Source of the DNA: Cephalopachus bancanus
Taxonomy: Eukaryota > Chordata > Mammalia > Primates > Tarsiidae
Assembly (NCBI GenBank): GCA_027257055.1
Contig: JAPVLO010001796.1
Location: forward strand, 90,208-154,207
DNA: 64,000 nt
Direction: 5' to 3'
The position numbers and the translations under genes were made by a program. This document shows positions 24,060 through 36,199 of this stretch, piece after piece. The notes under the pieces were generated by a model. The model had not been told where the DNA came from, did no database searches, and saw only the letters and a list, made by a program, of their open reading frames with translations. Numbering within the stretch: the first letter of the stretch is position 1; each line of letters opens with the position of its first letter.

Positions 24060-25255
24060 GCCTGCTTAACATACAGTATTCAGTGTTTTGTTTCTAGAAT
24101 GATGGTCCCATCTGCATCCTTGAAGACAAGATTTTGTTCTTTATGGCTTTGTTGTATTCCATAGTATCATATGTTCCATATTTTTGTATCCAGTCCACCT
24201 TCAATGGACATCTGGGTTGGTTCCATGTTCTGCAATAAACATATATGAGCAGGTGTCTTTTTGAATGTGAGCTAGTACAATATTTTTGGAAAGCAATTTG
24301 GAGATTTCTCAAAGAATTAAAACTAGAGCCAGCAATCCCACTTTTGGAAATATACCTAAAGGAACACAAATCACTCATTTTTGTAAATTGACTTTTTACC
24401 TGCAATATCACTGAACTCATTTATACAATCTAGGTGATTATTTTTTGTAGAGTCCTTAGACTTTTCTACATAGACAGTCATGTTGTCTACAAATAGAGAA
24501 CATTGTTTCCTCCTTTCTAATCAAAATAGTTTCTTTATCTCACCTTCTTATACTTGCTAGACTTCTAGTACAATGTAGAATAAAAGTCATAAAAATGCAC
24601 ACCCTGGCCTACTTCCTAATCTTATGGAGAAAGTTTTTAGTTTTTCTCTATTAGGTACTATTTTAGCTGCAGGGTTTTTGTCAATGCCTATATCAGATTG
24701 AGAAAATTCTATCCCTAATTTGCTGTGAGATTTTATCATGAATAGATGTTGATTTTGGTCAAATGTTTTTTCTATATCCATTAATATGGTTCTTCTTATT
24801 TAATCTGGTGATGTGGTGAATTACATTGATTGATTTTTGAATCTTGAACCAGCCTTGCATTCCTGAGATAAGCCCCACTTGGTTGTTATACATTTTAAAA
24901 TGTATATTGCTAAATTCAATTTGGTAATATTCTATATAGAAATTTTGCCTTAAGTTTATAAAGGATATTGGTCTATAATTTCCTGGTACTCTCTGTGTCT
25001 ACTTTTAGTGTTAGGATAATGCTGGCCTCATCAAATAGGCTGACAAGTAATCCTTCTTCTTCCAGTCTGAAGAGATTGTGAAGAATATGTGCCAGTCCTT
25101 CCTGAAGTGTTTGGAAGAATTCTGTAGGAAACACTTGGACCTGAAGGGGTCTTTTTATTATAAGATTTTAAACAAAGAATTCAATTCTTTAATAATGATT
25201 GGACTATTCAGACTATCTATTTTCTCTACATTTATTGTTGCTATTTGTTAACTAG
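24060..25255 (-). mobile_element. Old L1 with an internal inverted piece
   Basis: 24060-24262 reads as late ORF2 on the minus strand (GGTTGGTTCCATGTTCTGC). 24265-24395 reads as L1 on the plus strand (CCAGCAATCCCACTTTTGG). 24420-25255 is RT-region L1 on the minus strand again (CCAGCCTTGCATTCCTGAG, GGTCTATAATTTCC). This is either an L1 inversion or overlapping insertions. Confidence 0.65.
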
Positions 25256-26198
25256 ATAGCCCAAGCATTGTCCGATGCTTCAAGCCCTTATGTGATGTAG
25301 TGCAGGGAGAATCAGCAGGTTTCCTTCTCATTAGGGCCAGTGCTCCAATGAATAAGGCAAGCTGCAGCTTTTCTGCTAGTGCCCATTTCTCCACTATTCT
25401 GGGTAGATCATGCCACTTTCACTGATGAATGGGTGGAGCTGCTCCTAGTGAACCCCCTGGCACAGGGAATTTCCTACCTGCAGGGACCACTGTTGTCCAC
25501 TTGTGTGGCAAAAGTTCTAAGAATCTGTCTTCTAGGGGCTACCTTCCAATTATCCCAGCTTGAAACAACAGACTTTTCTTAGAACCCCCCCGTATGGTGC
25601 CCCTTCTTGTTTGACAATTTCCCCAGAACCTAAAACAGGATATATAGGGGCAAATAAACAAACAAGCAAAATCTAATAACAACAACAACAAAGGAAAATA
25701 AGCAGCAAATTTTCCCTCCAGATCTGGGTTTCTTACCCGTCTGCCTAATTTGGTCTGTTTTTCAGAATCACTTTTGTGCATTTTATGTGCTTTATGCATT
25801 TTGGGTTGGGAGATTTTTAGTTATAAGTGAGAGACTAGGCCAGAACATGCATACTCCTTCTTGAATGACCATGCAGTCTATTTTTTAGTCATAGTTTTCC
25901 AAATTTCCTTATTTACACTTTAAGGCATTACTCAATGCTTACCGTATAACATTACTTACTCAAATGAGAAACAAATGAGGTAATGTGTAAAAATTAATCA
26001 TCTGCAATTTATTAGGCAATATATGTTTTCGTTTTATATCAGTAAAATGTTTCTGGAAATAAACTTTTAATCTGATATGGTATATATCATATTTTTATCA
26101 CCTATCAGCAAGTCTATATGATCTTGCATACTCCAATTACTTGATTAGGTTTCAGATTAAATACAGTTGTGCTATTATTAAATCAAGAAAATAATATA
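25256..26198. other. Unassigned DNA
   Basis: The slightly GC-richer start (25300-25600) has an L1 5'-region feel but is not diagnostic. The rest is AT-rich and unrecognised. Confidence 0.35.
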
Positions 26199-26492
26199 GG
26201 CAGGGCACAGTCGCTCAACTGGTAATCCCAGCACTTTCACAGGCCGAGGCGAGAGGATTGCCTGAGCCCGGGGGTTTGAGACCAGCCCAGGCAACTAGGT
26301 GAGACCTCATCTCCACAATAAATCACAAGAATTAGTGTGGTGGCATGCATCTGTAATTCCAGCTACCTGGAAGGCTGAGGAGAAGGGATCACCTAAGCCC
26401 AGCAGGTCAAGGCTGCAGTGGCCATGAGCGTGCCACTGCACTCCAGCCTGCATGACAAGAGTGAGACTCCAACTCAAAAAAAAAAAAAAAAA
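26199..26492 (+). mobile_element. Alu, distinctive lineage
   Basis: Two-armed; TCTCCACAATAAATCACAAG linker, GACTCCAACTCA end and poly-A. Divergence is moderate (AACTGGTAATCCC at the head). Confidence 0.92.
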
Positions 26493-26529
26493 TAGAACGA
26501 TGAGGTCCAGTATAAACTTCTGCCAGTAT

Positions 26530-26705
26530 GGAAATGTCTATCAGTGTGGTTCAATAGCTACTAGTCACATGTGTCTACTGAGCATTTAAATTGTTGTTGG
26601 TACACCTTAACTAAAAAAGAGAATTTTTGTTTTATTTAATTTTAATAAGTTAAATTTAAATTTAAATGGTTATAGGTCACTAGTGGCTACCACATTGAAT
26701 ACTCA
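26530..26705. mobile_element. Nonautonomous DNA transposon fragment
   Basis: The pattern CAATAGCTACTAGTCACATG ... TTTAAATTTAAATGGTTATA ... CACTAGTGGCTACC is nearly palindromic end to end. It matches a common nonautonomous DNA transposon (hAT-like) in mammals; the exact family is not assigned. Confidence 0.55.
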
Positions 26706-27169
26706 GCTATAAAGCCAACTAAATATTAATTAACACAGTATCTGGGAGGAAACCTTATAGAAGCTAAATTCTTCTTTTCTTGACTTCTCAGTAAATATAT
26801 AGAGCTCAAATTCAGAGGTGCTTGGTAATTGTGATACATTTTCTTAAAATACAGAAATTTTAAGTCAGAGCAATAAAGTAAATCAGTGAATCCTACTTTG
26901 CTGGATTTTTTTTAAGGATAGGTATACATTCCTGCTCTTTATTCAGGGAAATATTTGTAAGATTGACATGAATTTTTTCATGTTTCTATGTAGTTACATT
27001 GAATATTGCCTTTTCCTCTTTTTGACAAGGAGTTCTTATTCTTTTTGTTAGAGAAACTACATTTATTGAGAACCAACCATATCAGTATCTGTATAGCTCA
27101 GGATCAAAATAACTTGTACCAATTAGCTCCATGATATTATTTTCTTAATGCAATTTAATTTTATTTTAA
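26706..27169. other. Unassigned DNA
   Basis: Nothing recognised. Confidence 0.4.
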
Positions 27170-27525
27170 TAGGTTGATCCAGACTGAATCACATCATCCA
27201 ACAATGTAAATGTTGAAGTTCAATATGATGGTTTGTTGAGATGGAGCTTTGGGGAGGGTGTCACTTTTAGTGGAGTTTATGAGGGTATATCCCACATCAT
27301 GAGATTAGGGCCCTTATAAGAAGAGACTGCAGAGATCTTACACTTTAACTTTCTCTTTCTGTCATGTGAAGACATAACAAGAAGGTGGCCATCTGCAAGC
27401 CAAGAAGAGGGAACTCAACAAAATCCAACCATGCTGGCACCTCCAGAATTGTGAGAATATAAATCTTTGTTATTTAAGTCACCCAGTGTGAGATAATTAG
27501 TTATGACAGCCTGAGGTGTCTATGA
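27170..27525 (+). mobile_element. MaLR-type LTR (MLT1/MST)
   Basis: Landmarks in the usual order: ATCATGAGATTAGGGCCCTT, ATAAGAAGAGACTGCAGAGA, CATGTGAAGACATAACAAGA, CTCCAGAATTGTGAGAATAT, ACCCAGTGTGAGATAATTAG. An ancient solo LTR. Confidence 0.8.
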
Positions 27526-27737
27526 CTTAGTTCATTTGTCCAATTTATAGGAGCCATTTAAAATCTGTTTTCATATATTGGGCCTAAACCAGTGCACTAT
27601 ATGGAGATAATATGGAGATATGGAGCTATCTCCCAATATCGAGATAAAAACATTTTTCAAAGAGGAAAATGAGAGTGGAAGGCCAAAGAAGTTGTAGGAG
27701 CTGTGACCTGACGTTATGTTAACATTAAAGAAAGTAA

Positions 27738-27991
27738 GCCTTTGGGAGGCTGAGGTGAATGGATTGCCTGAGTCTGCGGGTTTGAGACCTGCCTGGGCAG
27801 CGAGACCTCATCTCTACAATAAATCAAAAAATCAGCCGGGCATGGTAGCGTGTGCATGTAATTCCGGCTACTTGGAAGACTGAGGCGGAAGGATCGCCGG
27901 AGCCCAGCAGGAGAGGCTGCGGTGGCCAGAAGCAGTCACTGTACTCCAGTCTGGGCGACCGAGTGAGACTCCAACTCAAAAAAAAAAAAAA
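27738..27991 (+). mobile_element. 5'-truncated Alu with clean target duplication
   Basis: It starts inside the left arm at GCCTTTGGGAGGC and runs to the GACTCCAACTCA end plus poly-A. AAAGAAAGTAA lies directly on both sides (27727-27737 and 27992-28002), so the truncation occurred at insertion. Confidence 0.95.
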
Positions 27992-28002
27992 AAAGAAAGT
28001 AA

Positions 28003-28396
28003 TCATAGGTCCTTACATACAACACAGAATTCAGCATTGTAAATCTTCTTTCATTTGGAGAATTTAAACAGCTTAATGGTTTCCAAAACATGCCTAGCAT
28101 CCCAAGTTATGTGTGCTAGGACCTAGGACCTGGATTAGTTTGCTCTTTCCTTGACACAAGATCATTTGCAAGATGTCTATTCAAGGTCAAGAGTCTAGAG
28201 GTGACACTGGGACCAAGATTTTTCACTCATTGTTTTCCCTTCAAGACTCCTCTGAATATAAATTTATAAATGAAATATTATAGTGCACAAATCTGCTTCC
28301 ACATTTACATTGTTTTGTTACCCTAAACTATTTTTCTATAATCCTATGCTAGGACCACTATGTGTTATTATTCATACAATATATGTGTTAATAACT
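28003..28396. other. Unassigned DNA
   Basis: Nothing recognised. Confidence 0.4.
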
Positions 28397-28466
28397 GCTG
28401 TGGTTTGAATGTGTACCCACAAAAATTCAGATATTGCCAGTGAGATAGTATTAAGAGGTGGGTCCT
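28397..28466 (+). mobile_element. MaLR LTR 5' end, cut off
   Basis: TGCTGTGGTTTGAATGTGTA ... GTATTAAGAGGTGG is the start of an MLT1/MST-type LTR. It stops where an L1 begins at about 28467. The rest of the LTR was not found on the far side. Confidence 0.7.
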
Positions 28467-29915
28467 ATTCAATGTAGTACTGAATGACTTAACCAAAGCA
28501 ATCAGGCAAGAGAAAGAAATAAAGGGTATCCAAATTGGAAAAGAAAATATCAAGCTATCTCTGTATACCTGTGACATAATCTTACACCTAGAAAATCTTA
28601 AAGACTCCTCCAAAAGACTCCCGTACTTGATAATGAATTCAGTAAAGTCTCAACCTATAAAATAAACACAAATAAATCAGTATCGCTGCTATACAGCAAT
28701 TGCAACCAAACTGAGAATCAAATCAAGAGCTCAATTCCATTTACAATAGTTTCCAAAAAGGTAAAATACCTAAGAATATACTAGGAAGTAAAAGATCTCT
28801 ACCAAGAAAACTACAAAACACTGATGAAAGAAATTGTAGCGGACACAAACAAATGGAGAAACATCTTATGCTCATGGATTGGAAGAATCAATATTGTTAA
28901 AATGATCATATTACCCAAAGAAAACTACAGATTAAACAGAATCTCTATCAAACTACCAATGTCATTTTTCACAGAATTAGGAAAAACAACCCTAAAATTC
29001 ACATGGAACCAAAAAAGAGCCAGAATAGTCAAGTTAATTCTAAGCAAAAAATAAAGCTAGAGGCATCACATTACCTGACTTCAAATTATACTACAAGGCT
29101 ATATTAACCCAAACAACATGATACTGGTAAAGAGCAGACACATGGACCAATGGAACAGAAGAGAAAATCCAGAAACAAGCCCAAATACTTACAACCAAAC
29201 TATCTTCGACAAATAGACAAAAATATACACTGGGAGAGGACACCCTATTCAATAAATGGTGCTGTAAAAATTGGATAGCTACATGCAGAAAAAGGAAGCT
29301 TGATCCCTATCTCTCACCAAATATAAAGATTAACTCAAGACGAAATAAAAGTTTAGATGTCAGACCTGAAACCATAAAAGTCCTAGAAGAAAACCTAGGA
29401 AAAACTCTTCTGGACATCAGCCTACACCAAGAGTATATGGTTAAAACACCAAAAGCAAATTTAACAAAAACAAAAATAAATAAGTGGGAATTAATTAAAC
29501 TTAAAAAGTTTCTTCAGAGCAAAAGAAATAATCAGCAGAGTAAACAAGCAACCTACAGAATGGGAGAAGATATTTGTAAATTATACATCCTCCTAAGGAC
29601 TAATATCCAAAATCTACAAATAACTCAAACAAGTCAGAAAATAAAAGCAAATAACTCCATTAAAAGGTGAGCAAACAACATGAACAGACATCTCTTAAAA
29701 GAAGATATAGAAATGGCCAACAAGCATACGAAAAAACACTCCACTACTAATCAGCAGGAAAATGCAAAACAAAGGCACAATGAGATACCACCTTATACCA
29801 GTCAGAATGGCCATTATTTAAAATACTGTTTAAAAAAATAGAATAGATGTTGTCATGGATGTGGTGTAAAGAAAACCTTTATATACTGTTGGTGGGAATG
29901 CAAAGTAGTAACACA
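28467..29915 (+). mobile_element. L1 ORF2 segment, relatively young
   Basis: Well-preserved sense L1 ORF2 text (AAGAGAAAGAAATAAAGGGT, CAGTATCGCTGCTATACAGC, GAAAAACAACCCTAAAATTC, GGAGAGGACACCCTATTCAA). Open stretches of 76-77 codons remain (28824-29054 and 29437-29670), but no full ORF2. It ends without a poly-A tail near CTGTTGGTGGGAATGC. Confidence 0.85.
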
Positions 29916-30021
29916 TAGTTAAAATGCACCTGGCCATTCACAGACATGTCATTTGAGTTAAACTTTACATTTTAGTCTAAAGTAAATCATCTCTTACTAT
30001 TAATAATAAAGATTTTCTTTT

Positions 30022-30312
30022 TCTTTTTCTGTTTTTTTTTTTTTTTTGAGTTGGAGTCTCACTCTGTCGCCCAGGCTGGAGTGCAGTGGCCGCTCCCGGT
30101 CACCGCAGCCTCGACCTGCTGGGCTCCGGCAATCCTTCTGCCTCAGCCTTCCAAGTAACTGGAACTACAGGCGCACGCTACCACGCCCAGCTAATTTTTT
30201 GATTTATTGTAGAGATGAGGTCTCGCTAAGTTGTCCAGGTAGGTCTCGAACCCATGGGCTCAGACAATCCACTCACCTCGGCCTCCCAAAGCACGGAATT
30301 ACAGGCTGAGCC
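30022..30312 (-). mobile_element. Alu, distinctive lineage
   Basis: Poly-T, then GAGTTGGAGTCTCACTCTGT through to AATTACAGGCTGAGCC. Flanked by AGATTTTCTTTT (30010-30021 and 30313-30324), a clean target-site duplication. Confidence 0.95.
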
Positions 30313-30450
30313 AGATTTTCTTTTAAGTACAGTGTTGCCTACATTTTTCTTGGGTTTAGACAATGATTTTAAATTACCTGACCAGTCCACCTAGACATGA
30401 AAAGAAACATGAGACTTCAGGACCATTTTGCCACATAAGACTTCATTCCA

Positions 30451-30722
30451 GGTCAGGTGTGGTGACTCATGCCTGTAATTCCAGCAATTTGGGAGGCCAG
30501 TGTGGAGGAATCACAGGAGTTTGAGACCAACCTAGGCAATACAGCAAGACTTTGTCTCTACAAAAAAAAATTTAAAAATTAGCGTGACTGTAGTCCCAGA
30601 AATTGAGAGGCTGAGACAGGAGGATTGTTTGATCCCAGGAATTCAAGGCTGCAGTGAGCTGTGATTATGCCACCACACTTCAACCTGAGTATCAGAGTGA
30701 GATCCTGACTAAAAGATAAATA
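30451..30722 (+). mobile_element. Older AluJ-like element
   Basis: Starts GGTCAGGTGTGGTGACTCAT with TTTGAGACCAACCTAGGC and a CTGCAGTGAGCTGTGATT right arm. It lacks the lineage-specific 3' end and is strongly diverged. Confidence 0.85.
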
Positions 30723-31034
30723 AAGGTGTCCACAAGATGGAGCTTCATCTCGCCATCCAGAAGGGCATGGGTGAAGTCTCATTACCCAGTCACCAGCAGA
30801 ATGCCTTGAAGCAAAGCAGTGAGTGCAGGTAGAGGGGAAGATGAGGGGGCGTCACAGACTTGTCACCAAGGGTCCTAAGGATCCTGTGGCCTCCTTGTCC
30901 TATCCCAGGGGGTTTGGCCCTAAACACATGAGCAGATAGTAGATCGGCTGGCATTAGGCTCACATCCCCATCCCTTCTTCTTGCTCCCAAGTAGCCTCAT
31001 GGATTGGAACTTGTCCTCATTGTCTCAAATGGGG
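30723..31034. other. Unassigned GC-richer DNA
   Basis: About 300 bases between two Alus with no recognised repeat. Small open frames exist on both strands without motifs. Confidence 0.4.
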
Positions 31035-31047
31035 GAGTGTATTTTCT

Positions 31048-31361
31048 TTTATTTTCTTTTCTTTTTCTTACTTTTTTTTTTTGAGTGGGAGTCTCACTCT
31101 GTCACCCAGGTTGGAGGGCAGTGACACACTCCTGGCCACTGCAGCCTCAACCTGCTGGGCTCAAGTGATCCTTCCACCTCAGTCTTCCAAGTAGCTGGAA
31201 CTACAGGCACGTGCCACGATGATAATTTTTTTATTTATTGTAAAGATGAGGTCTCACCAAGTTGCCCAGGCTGGTCTCAAACCTGCGGGCTCAGGCAATC
31301 CTCTCACCTCGGCCTTACCAAAGTGCTGGGATTATAGGCATGAGCCACCACACCCAGTGAA
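31048..31361 (-). mobile_element. Alu with clean target duplication
   Basis: Poly-T, then GAGTGGGAGTCTCACTCTGT through to AGCCACCACACCCAGT. GAGTGTATTTTCT flanks it at 31035-31047 and 31362-31374. It is intermediate between the main lineage and older Alus (it keeps the TAGGCATGAGCCACCACACC head). Confidence 0.93.
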
Positions 31362-31374
31362 GAGTGTATTTTCT

Positions 31375-31839
31375 AGATCCTAAAATTCCACATGATCTAG
31401 GGATCATGAAATGGAATCAAAATGAAATTTTCAGCACAGGAGACATTCTCTTGTTTTCACTTTCATCCAAACTCCACCAAAAATCTATTCAGCAAACCTC
31501 AAAACATAAAGGTTGCAGTATAGGTTAAGTTACATTTAAGCAAACCTAAAAACAAACATAACTCTACCCCATAAACTTTATTTGAAATTCATTTGTTTGT
31601 CATTAAAAATTAGTAATAGTTTTAAGTTAACTCAATAGGTTTTGCATTTTTGTTCCCAGGATAAGATATGCTATACTGCATCAGTTTTAAATTTTTACCA
31701 CTGTCATGGAGCCATTCTCATTAATCCAAATTCTACATTTCAGCGTCTTGACAAACCCATACCTCTAGCCAAATTAGCTAGGATTTTAAATGCCAGAATA
31801 AAATGGGCTTACATGTTATTTTGGAATATTGAGAGCAGG
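31375..31839. other. Unassigned DNA
   Basis: Nothing recognised; AT-rich. Confidence 0.4.
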
Positions 31840-32440
31840 TTTAGGTATGGAGAATGGCACATGCAGGAGGTACATTCAGCAATCCCACTCTGGGGAATAT
31901 ACCCAGATGAGCATAAATCACTCTGTCAAAGAAACCTTCACAAGTATGTTCATTGCAGCATTAATGACACAGCACTATTCACAACAGCAAAAACATGGAA
32001 CCAATCCAGATGTCCATCAAAAGTGGACTGCATAAAGAAAATGTGGCACATGTACACGATGGAATACTGCACAGTGATAAATAAAAACAAAATCCTGTCC
32101 TTTGCAGTAATGTGGATGTGGCTGGAGACCATCATTCTAAGTGAACCATCACAGAAACAAAAAGCTAAATACTGCATGTTCTCACTCGTAAGTGAGCACC
32201 AAACACTGGGCACACGGGCACAAAGGTGGGAACAGCACATGCTAGGCACTGCTAAAGGAGGAAGGGAGGGGAATAAGGAGCACCAAACCACCTATTGTAT
32301 ACCATGTTTACTACAGGGCAAGGGGCAGGGAAGGCTTGCTAGAAACTTAAACTTTACCTTCACACAATCTACTGCATGTATTTGCTGCTATAACAAATCC
32401 TCACATGTATCCCAAAACTCTAATATAAATAAATAAAAAG
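31840..32440 (+). mobile_element. L1 3' end, relatively young
   Basis: ORF2 C-terminal text (CTGGGGAATATACCCAGATG, CAACAGCAAAAACATGGAAC, GATGGAATACTGCACAGTG), the CATGTTCTCACTCGTAAGTG junction, then 3' UTR and ATAAATAAATAAAAAG. Much of it lies in a 264-codon frame (31642-32436) that begins in non-L1 sequence. The L1 part is a broken ORF2 end. Confidence 0.88.
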
Positions 32441-32949
32441 AATTCCGAGTCTCAGAGAAAAGTCACAGCAATCACTCAGTGTGGATTCTCTCCATATCTA
32501 GAAGTGAAATATCTTTGTCGCATGTTATTTTGTTTTCAAACCCAGTATTGACATAAAGCAATTTCAGAATTAACTTTGTGGAGCCAGAATAATCACTAGA
32601 GTACAGTATTTATATATAGTATTTTTGTGTTTGTAGCCTAACTACTCAGTCAAAATATTGTTTTTCAAAGTTACTTAGGTCAGTCCTTTTCTTCCCCACC
32701 TGTCAGTGTGGTTATGTTACCCAGCTGTAATAGAGCTAGATGCATTTGCTAAAGTTTACATTCCTTTTTGGCTTCCCCTACATCGTGGTTGATCTTTTAA
32801 AAACTCTCATACATCAGTTAAGAGGTAACGTTGATTAACCACACACTTTATGACTTACAGGTCTATGGATTTTGACAGAGTTATAGAGTCACAGAGTTAT
32901 AAGAGTCATCATCAAAGGCCTGACATGCAATGGTTCCCTCAGCACAAAA
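32441..32949. other. Unassigned DNA
   Basis: Nothing recognised. Confidence 0.4.
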
Positions 32950-33195
32950 CTCCATTCTCTGCTTCCATTGTCTGTCCCTTCCAGCAACCCCACTTCCTGC
33001 TATCATCAATCTGCTTTCCAGCCTTATAGTTTATAGTTTTTCTATTTTCAGAATGTGTATAAAAAGGAATCACAGAATAGATAGTCTTTTGGGTATAGCT
33101 TATTTCACATAGTAAACTGTATTTAAGAGCCATCCAGGTTGTTGCATAAATCAACTTGGATTGCTTCCACTTTTTAGTAATTATGAAAAAAGCTA
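32950..33195 (-). mobile_element. Old L1 fragment
   Basis: Antisense pattern ATAAAAAGGAATCACAGAAT ... GAGCCATCCAGGTTGTTGCA, as in old L1 3' regions read backwards. Confidence 0.55.
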
Positions 33196-34057
33196 TACAT
33201 ACAGCCCAAGGGACTGGTAACTTTTACTAATTCACAAAATGAAACTGACAGGGAGTTGTTGTTTCCCATACACTGTGCTTCCCCAGGGGTCTTCTTGGTG
33301 TCTGAAGGAAGGCAAAGGGAGATGTGATACACCATACTTGTTTCCTTACCCTAAGAAAAAGAGCCAAGAGTCCTAGAAAGCCTGAAAGAGAGAGAGAGAG
33401 AGAGAAATGAGGGAATATCACCCAAATCACTTACTGCTCAAGCAATGTGGGCCATGGCAAAATGTGAAGGTGCAACTCTCCTTCATAAAGGGTAGGAAAA
33501 GCCCCCAGAGGATAGAGACACAGGGCTGATTAAGACTTAGAGCTGACTGAAAAGGTCAGGCTGGCAAATACTGTGGTCATATCTTGCTTTATTTCTCCAT
33601 TTGAAACTATCCTTCAAAATGCTCCTCAAGTTCACAAAGCATCGTGAGCTTCCTCAGAAGTTGACTCTGGTTAGATTTTTTTGAATTGTGTGGAAATAGA
33701 GTAATGAGAAATAAAATGTTACAGTTAAGAAATAACATAGGTAAAAAAGCAATAATGTAAGACAACAGAAGATAATTGCAGATAGGACCTTGAACTAGAA
33801 AGCAAATCTAAGTTTTTTATTCATTCTGATGCAATTTAACAAAGGACTGCGAACTCTTCAGAAAGCTATAATGAAATGAGATACTGCAAGTTAAACATAA
33901 ATTGGAAATGTTAACACATGTATTCGATAAGTGTCCACAGGGTATTCTGCATTAAATGAGTAAGAATAGAAACTTTTTCCATTAAAAAACTCTAAAATGG
34001 AATCTTGAGTTTGCCAACTAAAAGACTGCTTCCCACCTAACCTAGACAGTTGGCCTT
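33196..34057. other. Unassigned DNA
   Basis: Includes a short (GA)n run at about 33388-33404. No gene or repeat family recognised. Confidence 0.4.
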
Positions 34058-34073
34058 AAAAAGTCAAGAAGTA

Positions 34074-34183
34074 GGGGCACACCTCATCAACAAGGGTACG
34101 TGCATAATCAATGTTTGTACACCTAACCCTGAACTGTACCCCACATCTTTAAAATTGAAAAAAAAATTAATAATTATAATGAA
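34074..34183 (+). mobile_element. Very short L1 3' tail insertion
   Basis: About 110 bases resembling the extreme L1 3' end (compare GTACACCTAACCCTGAACTG here with GTATACCTAATCCTGAATTT at about 36562). It ends in an A-rich tail and is flanked by AAAAAGTCAAGAAGTA (34058-34073) and AAAAAGCCAAGAAGTA (34184-34199). Confidence 0.75.
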
Positions 34184-34439
34184 AAAAAGCCAAGAAGTAT
34201 TTAATTTCCTCTTCTCTGGATGTAGCAAGGCATCAGTTCACTGAGATATGCGTGACCTCTCCGCTGCCTCCTCTGCACTTGACGAGGCTCCTGGCCCATC
34301 CTGCAGTTTTCTGTGTTAAAATCCCAGTGCACCTTGATCTTGGCCTCTCTCATCTGTTGATCATGTCTCCTGTCTGTCACATCCATTCCACCACACATCA
34401 GTTATTGTTACACACAGCTGTTTAGATGTGCAGTTCTCA

Positions 34440-34795
34440 ACCACAGTTCTTTCATGTCACTTATTTTAAAAGGCTCAACTGACTTCCTATTCCTGGAAAA
34501 TGAACCCTAGGGTCTTTTGTCAGATGTGCAAGGACCTCCGCACTACAATCCCAACGTAATTCTCAACCTGATTTCTGTCTACTCCCCTAACATCACCCTG
34601 CAACCCACAATCCAGGCAAATGTAATCGTGGAACATTTATCAGACGTTGTCAAAAGTCATTGCAAGCACCACTCTTTCTGCCATTGTTCTGTGAATGGCT
34701 ATTCCCTCTGCCTCAAATGGCTTTTCCCCAACCATCCATATCAAATCTTCTGTGCAATTCAAAATACGATTTGTCATGAAGACTGTTGCTGTACA
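34440..34795 (+). mobile_element. L2 3' fragment
   Basis: L2-like 3' text: AACTGACTTCCTATTCCTGG, then CTCTGCCTCAAATGGCTTTT. It is ancient and diverged; the 103-codon frame through it is not a gene. Confidence 0.6.
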
Positions 34796-35619
34796 TTACA
34801 GAAAAGGAAGCTGTGTGATATGAACTAAAGCTGTGGTTCTCATACCTGTGTCATGCAGGGATCCCCACTTCAGAGATTCAGACAGCACACATCTGTAGCA
34901 GAGACCGTTCATCTAAAAATGCTCTCCCTATGTGATGCACAGGGTACCAATCTCAGCCTAGCTGAGGCCAGACTAATGTTGGGAAGGACTGGGTTAGACC
35001 CAAGAAGACCCAAAGAACAGCACAGATGTTTACACAAAACCTTCCTTTCGTATGGAGTTTGACTACAGTGTATATAGGCAAGTCACAATTGCAAATTATT
35101 GTATAATATAGAACTTATTTATGACAATCTCAGGCAAGAGATGTCTTATGTAACAAACTCGGTCTCGCAGGGCAGCCGGGCTGCTGTTCCTTCTCTCCTG
35201 CCCTCTCCTCACTCTCCATGAGTGCATCTCTCCTTGAACTCATCCCTTAAAACCTTCCACTGTGCACCTTGACTTTGGTTACTTATACACATGCTTAGTC
35301 CCTTGACCAGAAGGAAAGGTTCATGACAGGTAAACTTGTCTGAAATACAAGTATGTTCTGAGTAACACTTGTGCCAATAGTTGGTGGGTGCCATCTTCAG
35401 CTCTCCCACTCCAAGTGATTGCAATCACCTCTGCTGGGCTCCTAGATGCCACATCCCCTGTTTGGAGCAGGGCAAGGTGTGGAAAGTAAGTAAGTACATG
35501 GAGCTTACATGCCCCTCCAGGTGCACCACCTTCCCAGTGCACCAGTGCATCAGTGTGGTCACCAACTTGACCACTTAGACCTTTTTTATGAAGGTTCCAT
35601 TCCATAAGCATGATTGATT
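34796..35619. other. Unassigned DNA
   Basis: A possible short DNA-transposon scrap at about 34832-34990 (TGTGGTTCTCATACC). The rest is unrecognised. Confidence 0.35.
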
Positions 35620-35632
35620 AAATCATTGGCCA

Positions 35633-36163
35633 AAAGACATGAATATAGACACTTCTCAAAAGAAGATATGTGGGCAGCGAACAGACACATGGAAAAGTGC
35701 TCAGCCTCACTAATCACCAGAGAAATGCAAATCAAAACCATACTGAGATATCACTTAACTCCAGTAAGAAAAGCCATCATTAATTTTAAAAAAAAACAAA
35801 CACCAGATACTGGCAAGGATGCAAAGAAAAGGGAACACATCTACAGTATTGGTGGGAATGCAAACTAGTTCAACCTCCATGGAAAACAGTGTGGCAATTC
35901 CTAAAAGAACTAGAAATTGACCTTCCATACAACCCAGGAATTCCCTTTTGGGAATATACCCGGAGGAACTTAAATTACTCTACAAAAAAGATACCTGCAC
36001 AAGTATGTTTATTGCAGCACTATTTACAATAGCAAAAACATGGAACCAAAAGTGCTACCCATCGAAATTGGACTGGATTAAAAAAAATGTAGTACATATA
36101 CATGATGGAACATTATGCAGTCATAAAGAAGAACAAAATTATGGACTTCTCAGCAACTTGGAC

Positions 36164-36199
<36 letters not shown>

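Noticed and set aside
31642..32436. 264-codon open frame, the longest in the window
   Set aside because: Its larger part is L1 ORF2 C-terminus and 3' UTR; the first 60 or so codons are unrelated flank.
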